Shown here in pieces: positions 16,968 through 25,082 of a DNA stretch of 32,644 nt (within the stretch, counting starts at the first letter, position 1; each line of letters begins with the position of its first letter). A program made the translations under genes and the position numbers. The notes under the pieces were generated by a model. That model saw only the letters and a list, made by a program, of their open reading frames with translations. It was not told the DNA's origin and did not search any database. Location: NCBI GenBank assembly GCA_938001945.1, contig CALLBH010000020.1, forward strand, positions 1-32,644, in the 5' to 3' direction. The DNA is from an uncultured Robiginitomaculum sp. (GTDB lineage: Bacteria; Pseudomonadota; Alphaproteobacteria; Caulobacterales; Maricaulaceae).

Positions 16968-18050
16968 ATGACTGATACTTTAGTCCATAACGCGCCGCAA
17001 ATAGGCACTCGGACTGTCCACTGTCGTCACTTTACCAAACGTGACGGCCGAGATTTGTATCTCTATGGCTATGCCCCGCACACTCTAAAACCGCTTGCAG
17101 AAGATGACCATGATGTCGCAAAGGGTGGAGAATTGCGATATCACCCCCTACGCGGTGAATGGAACATCTATGCCGCGCATAGGCAGAATCGTACCTTTAA
17201 GCCTTCTGCGGCCGACAACCCACTCGCGCCTTCTGTAGCGGGAGGGCCGCCCACAGAAATTCCCTTTGCGGATTTCGAGCTGGCCGTTTTTGAGAACAAG
17301 TTTACCAGTCTTCACGCTCAGGCGCCAAAGCCGGACGCCATTGAAGGCGTTAAGTTAATGCGCGCAGGCGGACGATGCGAAGTCATCGTCTATAGCCCCA
17401 TGCCATCGGGCAATCTTTACACGCTCGGCCAAGACAAACGCCGCCTGCTGCTGTCGGCGTGGAATGATCGCTATACGTCATTATTTGATCAAGGCTGCGA
17501 ATTCGTTCTGCCGTTTGAAAATCGCGGCGATGAAGTGGGCGTAACGCTGCATCACCCGCATGGCCAAATTTACGGATTTCCTTTCGTGCCGCGCGTTCAA
17601 GCCGACGCGGCTAAAGCCTTTGACGCAGGCTATGATCTCGCCGGACATCTAAAGTCACTTGGCGGGGAGTACACAGTTGCTAAGGCCGGCGGCATGACGG
17701 CCTTCTGCCCGCCTTATGCGCGCTTCCCCTATGAGACATGGATTACATCAGATATCGCGGCGCGCGGGCCATGGGATTTCTCTGAGACGCAGCTAGACGG
17801 TTTTGCGCACCTGCTCGGCGATATGACTCGCCGCTATGATGCGTTTTTCGAGCGCCCGACGGCTTACATGCTCTCGCTCCATGCCGCACCGCGCGAAGCC
17901 AGCGACAAATTTCATTTCACCGCGCAGTTCTATCCGCTTCTGCGCGCGCCGGGCCGCGTGAAATATCTGGCCTCCGTTGAGCAGTCCACAGGGGCATTCA
18001 CTGTTGATGTTATGCCTGAAACCGCAGCTAAGACACTCAAAGCGCTATAG
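16968..18050 (+). CDS. galT: galactose-1-phosphate uridylyltransferase GalT
   Basis: About 360 residues of the HIT superfamily. The active-site motif HHPHGQIYGFPFVP contains the HPH triad whose middle His carries the UMP intermediate. ELRYHPLRGEWNIYAAHRQNR is the conserved N-terminal GalT segment and NRGDEVGVTLHHPHG precedes the active site. It converts galactose-1-P plus UDP-glucose into glucose-1-P plus UDP-galactose. Start uncertain between ATG 16959 and ATG 16968; the latter has GGA in front and leaves the adjoining operator outside the gene. It is the first gene of galTKE; galK starts 13 bases after its stop. Confidence 0.95.
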   Translation: MTDTLVHNAPQIGTRTVHCRHFTKRDGRDLYLYGYAPHTLKPLAEDDHDVAKGGELRYHPLRGEWNIYAAHRQNRTFKPSAADNPLAPSVAGGPPTEIPFADFELAVFENKFTSLHAQAPKPDAIEGVKLMRAGGRCEVIVYSPMPSGNLYTLGQDKRRLLLSAWNDRYTSLFDQGCEFVLPFENRGDEVGVTLHHPHGQIYGFPFVPRVQADAAKAFDAGYDLAGHLKSLGGEYTVAKAGGMTAFCPPYARFPYETWITSDIAARGPWDFSETQLDGFAHLLGDMTRRYDAFFERPTAYMLSLHAAPREASDKFHFTAQFYPLLRAPGRVKYLASVEQSTGAFTVDVMPETAAKTLKAL

Positions 18051-18063
18051 TCGGAGCGACTCT

Positions 18064-19128
18064 GTGATTACACATTATTTCGAAGATAAATTTGGGCATG
18101 CTGCTCAAATCAGCGGCTTTACGCCCGGACGCGTCAATCTCATTGGCGAGCACACGGATTATAATGGCGGCATGGTTTTACCGACAGCTCTAGAGCTCGG
18201 CATCACGGTTGCGATGTCTCCGCGCAAAGATAGCACGATCCAAATCCGCTCTGATAAATTTGAAGGCGTCGCCCAGCGCGACGTCGCCGATAGCGCGCAA
18301 GAGCATTGGTCAGATTATATTACGGGCTCTATCGCGCTCGCCAATACCGAAGGCTTGATGCAAGGCGGAGCAGACATTGCTGTGGAGACCACCCTGCCCT
18401 TTGGCGCAGGCATCTCGTCCTCTGCGGCCATTACAGTTTGCGTCTTGAAACTGGCGCGCGACATGGCGGGATCTAAGCTTAGCGATCAAGACATCGCCGT
18501 CATGGCGCGGCGCGTCGAAAATGAATATATCGGCATGCCTTGCGGTATTATGGATCAGATGGCCGTAGCCATCGCGCACCCCGGACAGGCGCTGGCTTTG
18601 CATACGGATACGCTGGATTATGACCTCGTCGATTTGCCCGGCGATCATCATATGGCTGTTATCCATTCCGGCGTTTACCGCGCGCTCAATGAAGGCCGCT
18701 ATAAAATCCGCAAGGAAGAATGCGACGAGATTAAAGCTGCACTTGGCCACGATAATATTTGTCAGATTTCGGATAGCGAACTTGAAGCGCTTCGATCTTT
18801 GGGTGACACTCTATATCGCCGCGCGCGGCACTGCGTGACCGATCATCGCCGTACCGTGGACGCTGTGACTTGCCTGCGCAATCACGAAATGGAAAAACTC
18901 GGTGAGCTAATGAATGAGAGTCATATTTCCATGCGTGATGATTTTGAAATTACTGTTCCCAAAGTTGATAAATTAGTCAGCGACGCGTTGACTCTTGGCG
19001 CATTGGGCGCGCGGCAAACGGGCGGCGGCTTTGGCGGCTGTATCGTGGCCTGCGTTCCCAAGGATAAAGTCGAAAACTGGAGCGCAGAATTATTCGCGCA
19101 AAACCCCGACGCATTCTGGGTGGCCTAA
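18064..19128 (+). CDS. galK: galactokinase GalK
   Basis: 354-residue GHMP kinase. Galactokinase signature GRVNLIGEHTDYNGG near the N-terminus, ATP loop LPFGAGISSSAA (about residue 115) and C-terminal QTGGGFGGC are all present, as is the catalytic Asp segment MPCGIMDQMA. It phosphorylates galactose at C1. GTG at 18064 is the start: it is preceded by GGAG with a 7-base spacer and gives the normal galactokinase N-terminus. An earlier in-frame ATG inside galT is not credible. Its stop TAA overlaps the galE ATG by one base. Confidence 0.96.
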   Translation: MITHYFEDKFGHAAQISGFTPGRVNLIGEHTDYNGGMVLPTALELGITVAMSPRKDSTIQIRSDKFEGVAQRDVADSAQEHWSDYITGSIALANTEGLMQGGADIAVETTLPFGAGISSSAAITVCVLKLARDMAGSKLSDQDIAVMARRVENEYIGMPCGIMDQMAVAIAHPGQALALHTDTLDYDLVDLPGDHHMAVIHSGVYRALNEGRYKIRKEECDEIKAALGHDNICQISDSELEALRSLGDTLYRRARHCVTDHRRTVDAVTCLRNHEMEKLGELMNESHISMRDDFEITVPKVDKLVSDALTLGALGARQTGGGFGGCIVACVPKDKVENWSAELFAQNPDAFWVA

Positions 19129-20132
19129 TGAACTACGACCTTAAAGGCGCAAAAATTATCGTTGTCGGCGGCGCGGGCTATATTGGCAGCCATGTCTGCA
19201 AAACCATCGCGGGCCATGGCGGCGTCCCTGTTACCTTTGACAACCTCGGCAGCGGACACGAACATGCCGTGCAATGGGGGCCGCTCGAGGTTGTGGATTT
19301 GCGTGATAAATCCCAGACACTCACGGCGTGCGAAAAACATAAAGACGCCATTTCAGTCGTGCATCTAGCCAGTTCAATTGAAGTCGGCATCGGTGAAAAA
19401 GCCCCCGCAGAGTTTTACGAGAATAATGTCGTCGGCGCACTGAATTTGCTTGATGGAATGCGGGCTGCAAAACTCAACAATCTGATTTTCTCCTCGACCT
19501 GCGCGACCTATGGCGAGACAGATCAAATGCCGCTGCTTGAGAGCCAAATTCAAAATCCATTTTCGACATATGGCAAAACGAAACTCGCTATTGAGCACAT
19601 GATTCAAAGCTATCACAAAGCCTATGGATTAAACTATGTGACGCTGCGTTATTTCAACGCCTCGGGCGCTGATGAGAGCGGTTTAATAGGCGAAGAGCAT
19701 GACCCTGAAACGCATCTTATTCCAATCGCGCTCGCCGCAGCAGCGGGGCTTCGCGGCAAGATGAAAATCTTTGGAACCGATTACGACACACCCGACGGGA
19801 CATGTATTCGCGACTATATCCATGTCAATGACATTGCCGATGCCCATATCTGCGCGCTAGAGAAATTCGAGGCGGGCCTCACCGCCGCCGAAGTCAATAT
19901 CGGCACAGGCAAGGGCGTGAGCAATCTTGAAATTTTAAAGATGATCGAGACTGTCACAGGGTTGCCGGTCCCCTATGACGATGCCCCGCGCAGAGACGGC
20001 GATTTAACCCGTCTTTATGCCGACCCGCAGCGCGCCAAAGATGTGCTTGAATTTACGGCACGCCATTCAGGTTTAAAGAACATCATTCAAACCGCATGGC
20101 ATTTTCACTCCGCCAAATGGAATGTGAACTAG
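19128..20132 (+). CDS. galE: UDP-glucose 4-epimerase GalE
   Basis: 334-residue extended SDR enzyme: NAD-binding VVGGAGYIGSH, SSTCATYG with the catalytic Ser/Thr, and the catalytic Tyr-Lys pair in TYGKTK. RYFNASGAD and the C-terminal R-D-GD loop (APRRDGDLTRLYAD) are typical of GalE. It regenerates UDP-glucose from UDP-galactose and closes the Leloir cycle. The ATG shares one base with the galK stop. The stop overlaps the convergent dctM stop by a few bases, so the galactose and uronate regulons meet tail to tail without an intergenic terminator. Confidence 0.95.
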   Translation: MNYDLKGAKIIVVGGAGYIGSHVCKTIAGHGGVPVTFDNLGSGHEHAVQWGPLEVVDLRDKSQTLTACEKHKDAISVVHLASSIEVGIGEKAPAEFYENNVVGALNLLDGMRAAKLNNLIFSSTCATYGETDQMPLLESQIQNPFSTYGKTKLAIEHMIQSYHKAYGLNYVTLRYFNASGADESGLIGEEHDPETHLIPIALAAAAGLRGKMKIFGTDYDTPDGTCIRDYIHVNDIADAHICALEKFEAGLTAAEVNIGTGKGVSNLEILKMIETVTGLPVPYDDAPRRDGDLTRLYADPQRAKDVLEFTARHSGLKNIIQTAWHFHSAKWNVN

Positions 20133-21406
20133 AAGAGCGCGGGAAGCGCGAGTGAAATCTGCGGAACAAATGTAATCAGCAGAAGCGCAATAATAAGCGC
20201 AGAATAAAACGGCCATATCGTTTTCACCGCATCTTCGACAGGTATTTGTCCTACGGCTGCACCAACAAATAAGACTGAACCGACGGGCGGGGTTACAAGG
20301 CCGATACCTAGATTAATCATCATTATAATCCCGAAGTGAACTGGGTCGACGCCAACCGCCATAACGACGGGTAACAGAATTGGAGTCATGATAACGATGA
20401 GCGGGGACATATCCATAAATGTCCCGAGCAAAAGCAAGATAACATTGACGATCAAAAGCACCGCAATCGGATTATCCGTGACTGCCGTGATTAAGCTGGC
20501 GAGCTGTGTTGGGGCTTCGAGAATAGCTAGCGCATAACCAAAGGCTGTCGCTGAGCCGATAATCAACATGACCATAGCGGTAATTTTCACGGACTCTCTG
20601 GCCGCCTTGAATAAGGATTTAAGCCCTAAAGTGCGATACGCGAACAGACCAATCAGCATGGTGTAAATCACCGCAATCGAAGAGCTTTCTGTAGCCGTGA
20701 AAATACCCGATAAAATACCGCCCATAATAATGATTGCCGTCAGCAAACCCGGCACAGCAAAGAGGACCGCTTTGGCAAGGCTTCTCCAACCCGGGAACTT
20801 ACCGCCCGCATAGCCGCGTTTGACAGCGACGCGCCACGCAACACACATGAGAAGAGCTGCGGTTAACACGCCCGGGACAATACCCGCTAAAAATAAATCA
20901 CCGATTGAGACGCCAATCCCCGACGCGGCGGAGTAGATAATCATATTATGCGATGGCGGAATAAGCAGGCCGACGATAGCGGCAGTCACCGTGACATTAA
21001 CAGCGTAGTCCCCGTCATAGCCGCGCTCTTTCATCAACGGCATTAGGGTTGAGCCCATGGCCGAGGCGCTGGCAATGGCAGAGCCGGACACTGCGCCAAA
21101 AAGCGAGGAGGCGCCGACATTAACCAGCCCCAAGCCGCCGCGCGGGCGACCAAATGTGCCTTCGGCAATTTGGACAAGGCGCTCGGCTATCCCCGATCGA
21201 TACATTAAATCGCCGGCAAAAATAAAGAACGGTATCGCCATCAGCGAGAATACACTCACCCCCGACGCCATGCGCTGAAAAGCGACAATCATGGGAATAT
21301 CAAGAACGAGGAATGTCGCCATCGCAGATCCCAATAGTGAGAACGCTACCGGCACGCCCATCGCGAGCAAGATGATGAGGACAATAAGTAGAACGAGGAT
21401 TTCCAT
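20129..21406 (-). CDS. dctM: TRAP transporter large permease subunit (DctM/UxuM-like)
   Basis: 425 residues with about 12 membrane helices and the DctM pattern (MEILVLLIVLIILLAMGVPVAFSLLG, AIPFFIFAGDLMYRSGI, GVGPVHFGIIMMINLGIGLVTPPVG-type segment near the end). It is the translocation channel of a Na+-coupled TRAP importer. The start ATG 21406 overlaps the dctQ stop (TAATG) and has GAGGAGG in front; a longer frame to 21562 only re-reads dctQ. Given kduI/kduD in the same operon, the likely cargo is a uronate, unsaturated uronate or oligouronide (inference). Confidence 0.94.
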   Translation of the reverse strand: MEILVLLIVLIILLAMGVPVAFSLLGSAMATFLVLDIPMIVAFQRMASGVSVFSLMAIPFFIFAGDLMYRSGIAERLVQIAEGTFGRPRGGLGLVNVGASSLFGAVSGSAIASASAMGSTLMPLMKERGYDGDYAVNVTVTAAIVGLLIPPSHNMIIYSAASGIGVSIGDLFLAGIVPGVLTAALLMCVAWRVAVKRGYAGGKFPGWRSLAKAVLFAVPGLLTAIIIMGGILSGIFTATESSSIAVIYTMLIGLFAYRTLGLKSLFKAARESVKITAMVMLIIGSATAFGYALAILEAPTQLASLITAVTDNPIAVLLIVNVILLLLGTFMDMSPLIVIMTPILLPVVMAVGVDPVHFGIIMMINLGIGLVTPPVGSVLFVGAAVGQIPVEDAVKTIWPFYSALIIALLLITFVPQISLALPALF

Positions 21407-21915
21407 TAAACGGCCTCCTCTAATTCCGGAGCAATAAATGCGTCCTCCGGGTCGTCCAGAATTCTTTCTAATGAGAACAGAGCTATCAGCGCGCCCGCAA
21501 TGGGAATGCCCAGATAGGCCATGCCGCGCGGCAGGCCGATCGAGGGAATAACGTGGCTCCATGTGCGCACGACCAACTCACCGCCCCACCAGAGCATGGC
21601 CAGACCGCAAAGCCCCACCACTACATTCGACGCGATACGTAACAGTTTACGCCGAGGTTTAGGCAACGCATTTTCAACGGCAATAATACGGATATGAAAC
21701 CCTTCGCGCACGCCCGCGGCGCCCGCCAGAAATACGAACCATATCATCAATGTCAGCGCACTTTGCTCTGACCATGACGGACTGGAATTTAAAACAAAAC
21801 GCCCAAAAACTTGCCAGCCAACAATTAAGGTCATGAGCAAAAGACCTATCGCCGAAACGATCATAAGCAGATCAGCGGCGCTGCGTGTGACACGGGCAAG
21901 GACTTTCGTTGACAT
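21406..21915 (-). CDS. dctQ: TRAP transporter small permease subunit (DctQ)
   Basis: 169 residues with four membrane helices. It has the DctQ core WQVFGRFVLNSSPSWSEQSALTLMIWFVFLAGAAGVREGFHIRI, in which the W-S-E-E/Q segment and the GVREGFHI motif are characteristic. It pairs with DctM. The start ATG 21915 overlaps the dctP stop by one base (TGATG) with GGAGG close in front. A longer upstream frame has no ribosome site. Confidence 0.92.
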   Translation of the reverse strand: MSTKVLARVTRSAADLLMIVSAIGLLLMTLIVGWQVFGRFVLNSSPSWSEQSALTLMIWFVFLAGAAGVREGFHIRIIAVENALPKPRRKLLRIASNVVVGLCGLAMLWWGGELVVRTWSHVIPSIGLPRGMAYLGIPIAGALIALFSLERILDDPEDAFIAPELEEAV

Positions 21916-22901
21916 CAGGCCTCCAAATTCTCGATAGATTTGACCAACGCCTTTTGTCGATCCGTGACAACATAGCGATCCCACACGGGTTTCATCTTGG
22001 CGCTAAAGGCGGACAGGTCAGCCACTTCATTGGCCTTGACACCTTCGCCTAAAAGCGCCGCGCGCGCGTCATTCACGCGCTTGTCCCAAAGATCCCTCAT
22101 AAAGGGCACAGACTCTTTCGCCGCCTGCATAACGATGTCGCGGTCACCTGTTGAGAGTTTTTCCCAGCGGCTTGCGGACATAACTAAAACTTCGGGGGCC
22201 ATGACGTGGCGGGTTAGGCTGTAATAAGGCGCGGGGGTATAATGACCGCCGCTTTGATAGGACGGCCAATTATTCTCGGCCCCGTCAATCACGCCTTGAA
22301 CCAGAGACTGATAGACTTCGCTTAGCGACATCGGCGTCGCGTCAGCCCCAAGCGCTTTGATCATCGAGACATAAAGGTCGGAATTTTGAACCCGAATTTT
22401 CATACCTTTCATATCCTCTGGCGTCAAAATTGGTTTTTTCGTGTTATAAAAACAACGCTCGCCGGAGTCGTAAAAACACAGGCCAATAAGGCCGTGCGGT
22501 TTCAGAGAGGCAAGAATTTCATCACCTGCCGGACCGTCCAATGCCATGCGCATGTGGGCGGTCGAGCGAAATAGAAATGGCAGGGATGGCACAATCGTCA
22601 TCGGCTCAATTGCATTGAGCGGGGCAATTGCAACGCGGTTAATATCTAGCCCGCCAAATGTCGTGATTTCCAGAGTATCACGCTCTGAACCCAGCTGCCC
22701 GCCTGCAAACATTTTCACATTCAGGCGGCCATCGGTGCGAGCGCTAAGCAGCTCGCCCATATGGCGCACGGCGGCGACAGTGGGATAGCCTTCGGGGTGA
22801 TGATCGGTCGCCAGAAGCGGACGGTTAAGATTACCCGCTTTGCACGCCGGCAGAAGCGCGGCGCTTGCCGATCCAATTAAAATCTGCCGCCGCGTCGTCA
22901 T
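21915..22901 (-). CDS. dctP: TRAP transporter solute-binding protein (DctP), predicted lipoprotein
   Basis: 328 residues. The N-terminus TTRRQILIG is Tat-like and is followed by lipobox LPAC with Cys20, so this receptor is probably a lipid-anchored rather than free periplasmic protein. The DctP fold is evident: FAGGQLGSERDTLE, GMKIRVQNSDLY with the carboxylate-binding Arg170, and a conserved LSEVYQSLVQGVIDGAENNWPSY. The Arg implies an acidic sugar ligand. It follows the PepSY-like lipoprotein gene by 5 bases and overlaps dctQ. Confidence 0.93.
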   Translation of the reverse strand: MTTRRQILIGSASAALLPACKAGNLNRPLLATDHHPEGYPTVAAVRHMGELLSARTDGRLNVKMFAGGQLGSERDTLEITTFGGLDINRVAIAPLNAIEPMTIVPSLPFLFRSTAHMRMALDGPAGDEILASLKPHGLIGLCFYDSGERCFYNTKKPILTPEDMKGMKIRVQNSDLYVSMIKALGADATPMSLSEVYQSLVQGVIDGAENNWPSYQSGGHYTPAPYYSLTRHVMAPEVLVMSASRWEKLSTGDRDIVMQAAKESVPFMRDLWDKRVNDARAALLGEGVKANEVADLSAFSAKMKPVWDRYVVTDRQKALVKSIENLEA

Positions 22902-22906
22902 GCTCT

Positions 22907-23425
22907 TTAATGCTTCCAGCGCGAGGCAAGTAATTCGGCCTGCCCGTCTTGAACCCGAACCTCAAAGCGTGGGTCGCCGGGATGTCCTTTGACAAACACT
23001 TCATAGATTATGGACTCATCCGTCTGGACGCTTTCAATCACCCTCACAATTTCAAGTCCATCTGTATTGGCTTTGGTGGTAATTTCGCGCGCATTTTGGG
23101 GAACATCTGCAAACGCCATATCGCGCTGAACTTCTACAATCTGCGGCCCCTGCTCTGTCATTAGAACGTCAAATTCGATCTCATCTCCGCCGGGAAGCTC
23201 GCCCTCAACATCATAATAGACACGTCCATCACGCACTTTCTTGACGACCTCTGTCATCGTGAAATCTGTTCGCGCAGCCATGACGACATCACTGACGCTT
23301 TGCGGTACGTCGGATAGGGCGATCTCTGTATTTTCCGTCGCGCTGGCGCGCGGCGCTTCGGTTTTGGAGCAGCCCAAAAGCGCGCATGTCGCGGCGATTG
23401 ATATCAGTGTTCGTTTTAAAATCAT
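22907..23425 (-). CDS. lipoprotein with two PepSY-like repeats, function unknown
   Basis: 172 residues: a lipoprotein signal with lipobox LLGC (Cys19), then two similar halves of about 65 residues. One half is SDVPQSVSDVVMAA...VYYDVEGELPGGDEIEFDV and the other is ADVPQNAREITTKA...IIYEVFVKGHPGDPRFEV. Each looks like a PepSY or PepSY-like beta-alpha-beta unit, domains that in known cases bind or inhibit partner proteins. Start: ATG 23425 overlaps the kduD stop (ATGA, 4 bases), indicating translational coupling; ATG 23437 sits right on the GGAGG and is too close. It stands between kduD and dctP, where a standard uronate operon has no such gene. A role with the TRAP receptor is possible but unproven. 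Confidence 0.75.
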   Translation of the reverse strand: MILKRTLISIAATCALLGCSKTEAPRASATENTEIALSDVPQSVSDVVMAARTDFTMTEVVKKVRDGRVYYDVEGELPGGDEIEFDVLMTEQGPQIVEVQRDMAFADVPQNAREITTKANTDGLEIVRVIESVQTDESIIYEVFVKGHPGDPRFEVRVQDGQAELLASRWKH

Positions 23426-24171
23426 CGGGATAACCATCCTCCATCTACAGGCAATGTAATGCCCTGAACATAATCAGACGCCGCAGAAGCGAGAAAAACG
23501 ATTGCTCCGCCCATATCAGAGGGCTTGCCCCAACGCCCGCTCGGGATACGTCCCAAAATCTCTGCATTGCGCTTTTCATCGGCCTGCAAAGCGGCTGTAT
23601 TATTGGTCGCGAAATAACCCGGCGCAATGGCGTTTACATTGATGCCGTGGCCTGCCCATTCATTGGCGAGCGCTTTGGTGAGGCCACCAACGGCACTTTT
23701 CGATGCCGTGTAAGACGGCACGCGAATGCCGCCCTGAAAGGTCAGCATAGAGGCAATGTTGATAATTTTGCCGCTCTTTTTCTCGGCCACAAGATGGCGC
23801 GCAAACGCTTGCGAGAGGAAGAACAATGTGCGCAGATTAACGTCCATCACCGCATCCCATTCACCCGGTGTGAAGTCGATGGCCTCATTACGTTTGATGA
23901 TGCCTGCATTATTCACCAGAATGTCTGCGCGGCCTAACTCTGACGCGGCTTCGGCAACAATATCAGCAACGCCATCTGCGCTGCTGAGGTCAGTTAATAT
24001 GGAGTGAGACTTCACGCCAATCTTAGCAATTTTTGCCAAAGTTTCCGTCGGCTCCGACCGCCCAATCAAAGCAATGTCAGCGCCCGCCTGCGCAAGCGCC
24101 AGAGCCATGCCCTGCCCGAGCCCTGTATTGGCGCCCGTAACGAGCGCTGTTTTTCCGGAGAGATCAAACAT
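23422..24171 (-). CDS. kduD: 2-dehydro-3-deoxy-D-gluconate 5-dehydrogenase KduD
   Basis: 249-residue classical SDR: TGANTGLGQG cofactor loop, NNAG, Ser in NIASML, YxxxK as YTASK, C-terminal VDGGWLSR. Sequence pattern (SGKTALVTGANTGLGQGMALALAQAGADI, NNAGIIKRNEAIDF, VPSYTASKSAVGGLTKALANEWA, NVNAIAPGYFATNNTAAL) is that of KduD. It reduces 2,5-diketo-3-deoxygluconate to KDG with NAD(P)H. The ATG at 24171 overlaps the kduI stop (TAATG). Its product KDG needs KdgK and Eda, which are not in this window. Confidence 0.93.
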   Translation of the reverse strand: MFDLSGKTALVTGANTGLGQGMALALAQAGADIALIGRSEPTETLAKIAKIGVKSHSILTDLSSADGVADIVAEAASELGRADILVNNAGIIKRNEAIDFTPGEWDAVMDVNLRTLFFLSQAFARHLVAEKKSGKIINIASMLTFQGGIRVPSYTASKSAVGGLTKALANEWAGHGINVNAIAPGYFATNNTAALQADEKRNAEILGRIPSGRWGKPSDMGGAIVFLASAASDYVQGITLPVDGGWLSR

Positions 24172-25019
24172 TATTGAAGCTGGCAAATGTCACAGACACT
24201 CAAGTCTGTGTAGTCTAGGTTCTCGCCGCCCATGCCCCAAATAAAGGAATAAGCTTTCGTCCCGGAGCCCATATGGATGGACCACGGCGGAGAAATCACG
24301 GCTTCTTCATTATCCATAACTAAGTGACGGATTTTATCTTCTTCGCCCATAAAGTGGAACATGCGCGCGCCGTCTTCTAGGCCGAAATAAAGATACACTT
24401 CCGAGCGGCGATCATGCAGATGCGGCGGCATCGTGTTCCAAACACTCCCTTCGCTGAGGATCGTCAGGCCCAAAAGAAGCTGGCAAGATTTGGCTGTCGT
24501 CGGGACAATATATTGATAGATAATGCGCTCATTACTCTCAGCCAGCGACCCGCGCTCTAGCGGCACCGCTTCGTCAATTGAGATTTTCACGACGTCATAG
24601 GCTTTATGAGCCGGCGTGGAGAGCAGATAATATTTCGCTGGGTTTGACGCATCATCAGATGCAAAAACAACGTCTGCGCTTCCCATTGGAATGTACAATC
24701 CGTCTAACTTATTGAGGTTGTGCGTTGTGCCATCGATTGTGACTGTACCGCTACCGCTACCGATATTGATCACGCCAAGTTCGCGGCGTTCTAGAAACGG
24801 ATGACCCTTGGCTGATTCCGGTACCACTTGGCTGGGAAGGGAAACCGAATTCTTCACCGGGGCCACGCCGCCAATCACAAAGCGCTCATTATGGGAGTAA
24901 TTTAGATTAATCTCATCGTCGATAAATAGACCCGAAACGATATAGCGATCCCGCAATTGTTCATTACTTACACCTTCCATCATATCAGGGTGGGTGGCGT
25001 GGTAAGTCTTATTGAACAT
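24171..25019 (-). CDS. kduI: 5-keto-4-deoxyuronate isomerase KduI
   Basis: 282-residue bicupin metalloenzyme that converts 4-deoxy-5-ketouronate to 2,5-diketo-3-deoxygluconate. Family hallmarks: YHATHPDM at the N-terminus, [16 protein letters not shown], and a metal site in [13 protein letters not shown] (two His and Glu) with the later His in [12 protein letters not shown]. The C-terminus departs from the usual MD-V-VxDLR ending: it reads SVCDICQLQ, with two Cys. Start ATG 25019 with TGAGGAG in front. First gene of kduI-kduD-lipoprotein-dctPQM, with a LacI-type operator 29 bases upstream of the start. Confidence 0.94.
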   Translation of the reverse strand: MFNKTYHATHPDMMEGVSNEQLRDRYIVSGLFIDDEINLNYSHNERFVIGGVAPVKNSVSLPSQVVPESAKGHPFLERRELGVINIGSGSGTVTIDGTTHNLNKLDGLYIPMGSADVVFASDDASNPAKYYLLSTPAHKAYDVVKISIDEAVPLERGSLAESNERIIYQYIVPTTAKSCQLLLGLTILSEGSVWNTMPPHLHDRRSEVYLYFGLEDGARMFHFMGEEDKIRHLVMDNEEAVISPPWSIHMGSGTKAYSFIWGMGGENLDYTDLSVCDICQLQ

Positions 25020-25047
25020 GAATATCTCCTCAGAAAATCTTATCTAT

Positions 25048-25061
25048 GGTAACCGGTGTCA
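25048..25061 (-). promoter_or_regulatory. LacI-type operator in front of kduI
   Basis: TGACACCGGTTACC on the minus strand, identical over 14 bases to the operator at 26247-26260. The central ACCGGT palindrome is typical of LacI-family sites. The following ATAGAT takes the place occupied by TATAAT at the other copy, so it may be a weak -10. Confidence 0.8.
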
Positions 25062-25082
25062 TAAGCGAGATCTAGCGCTATC

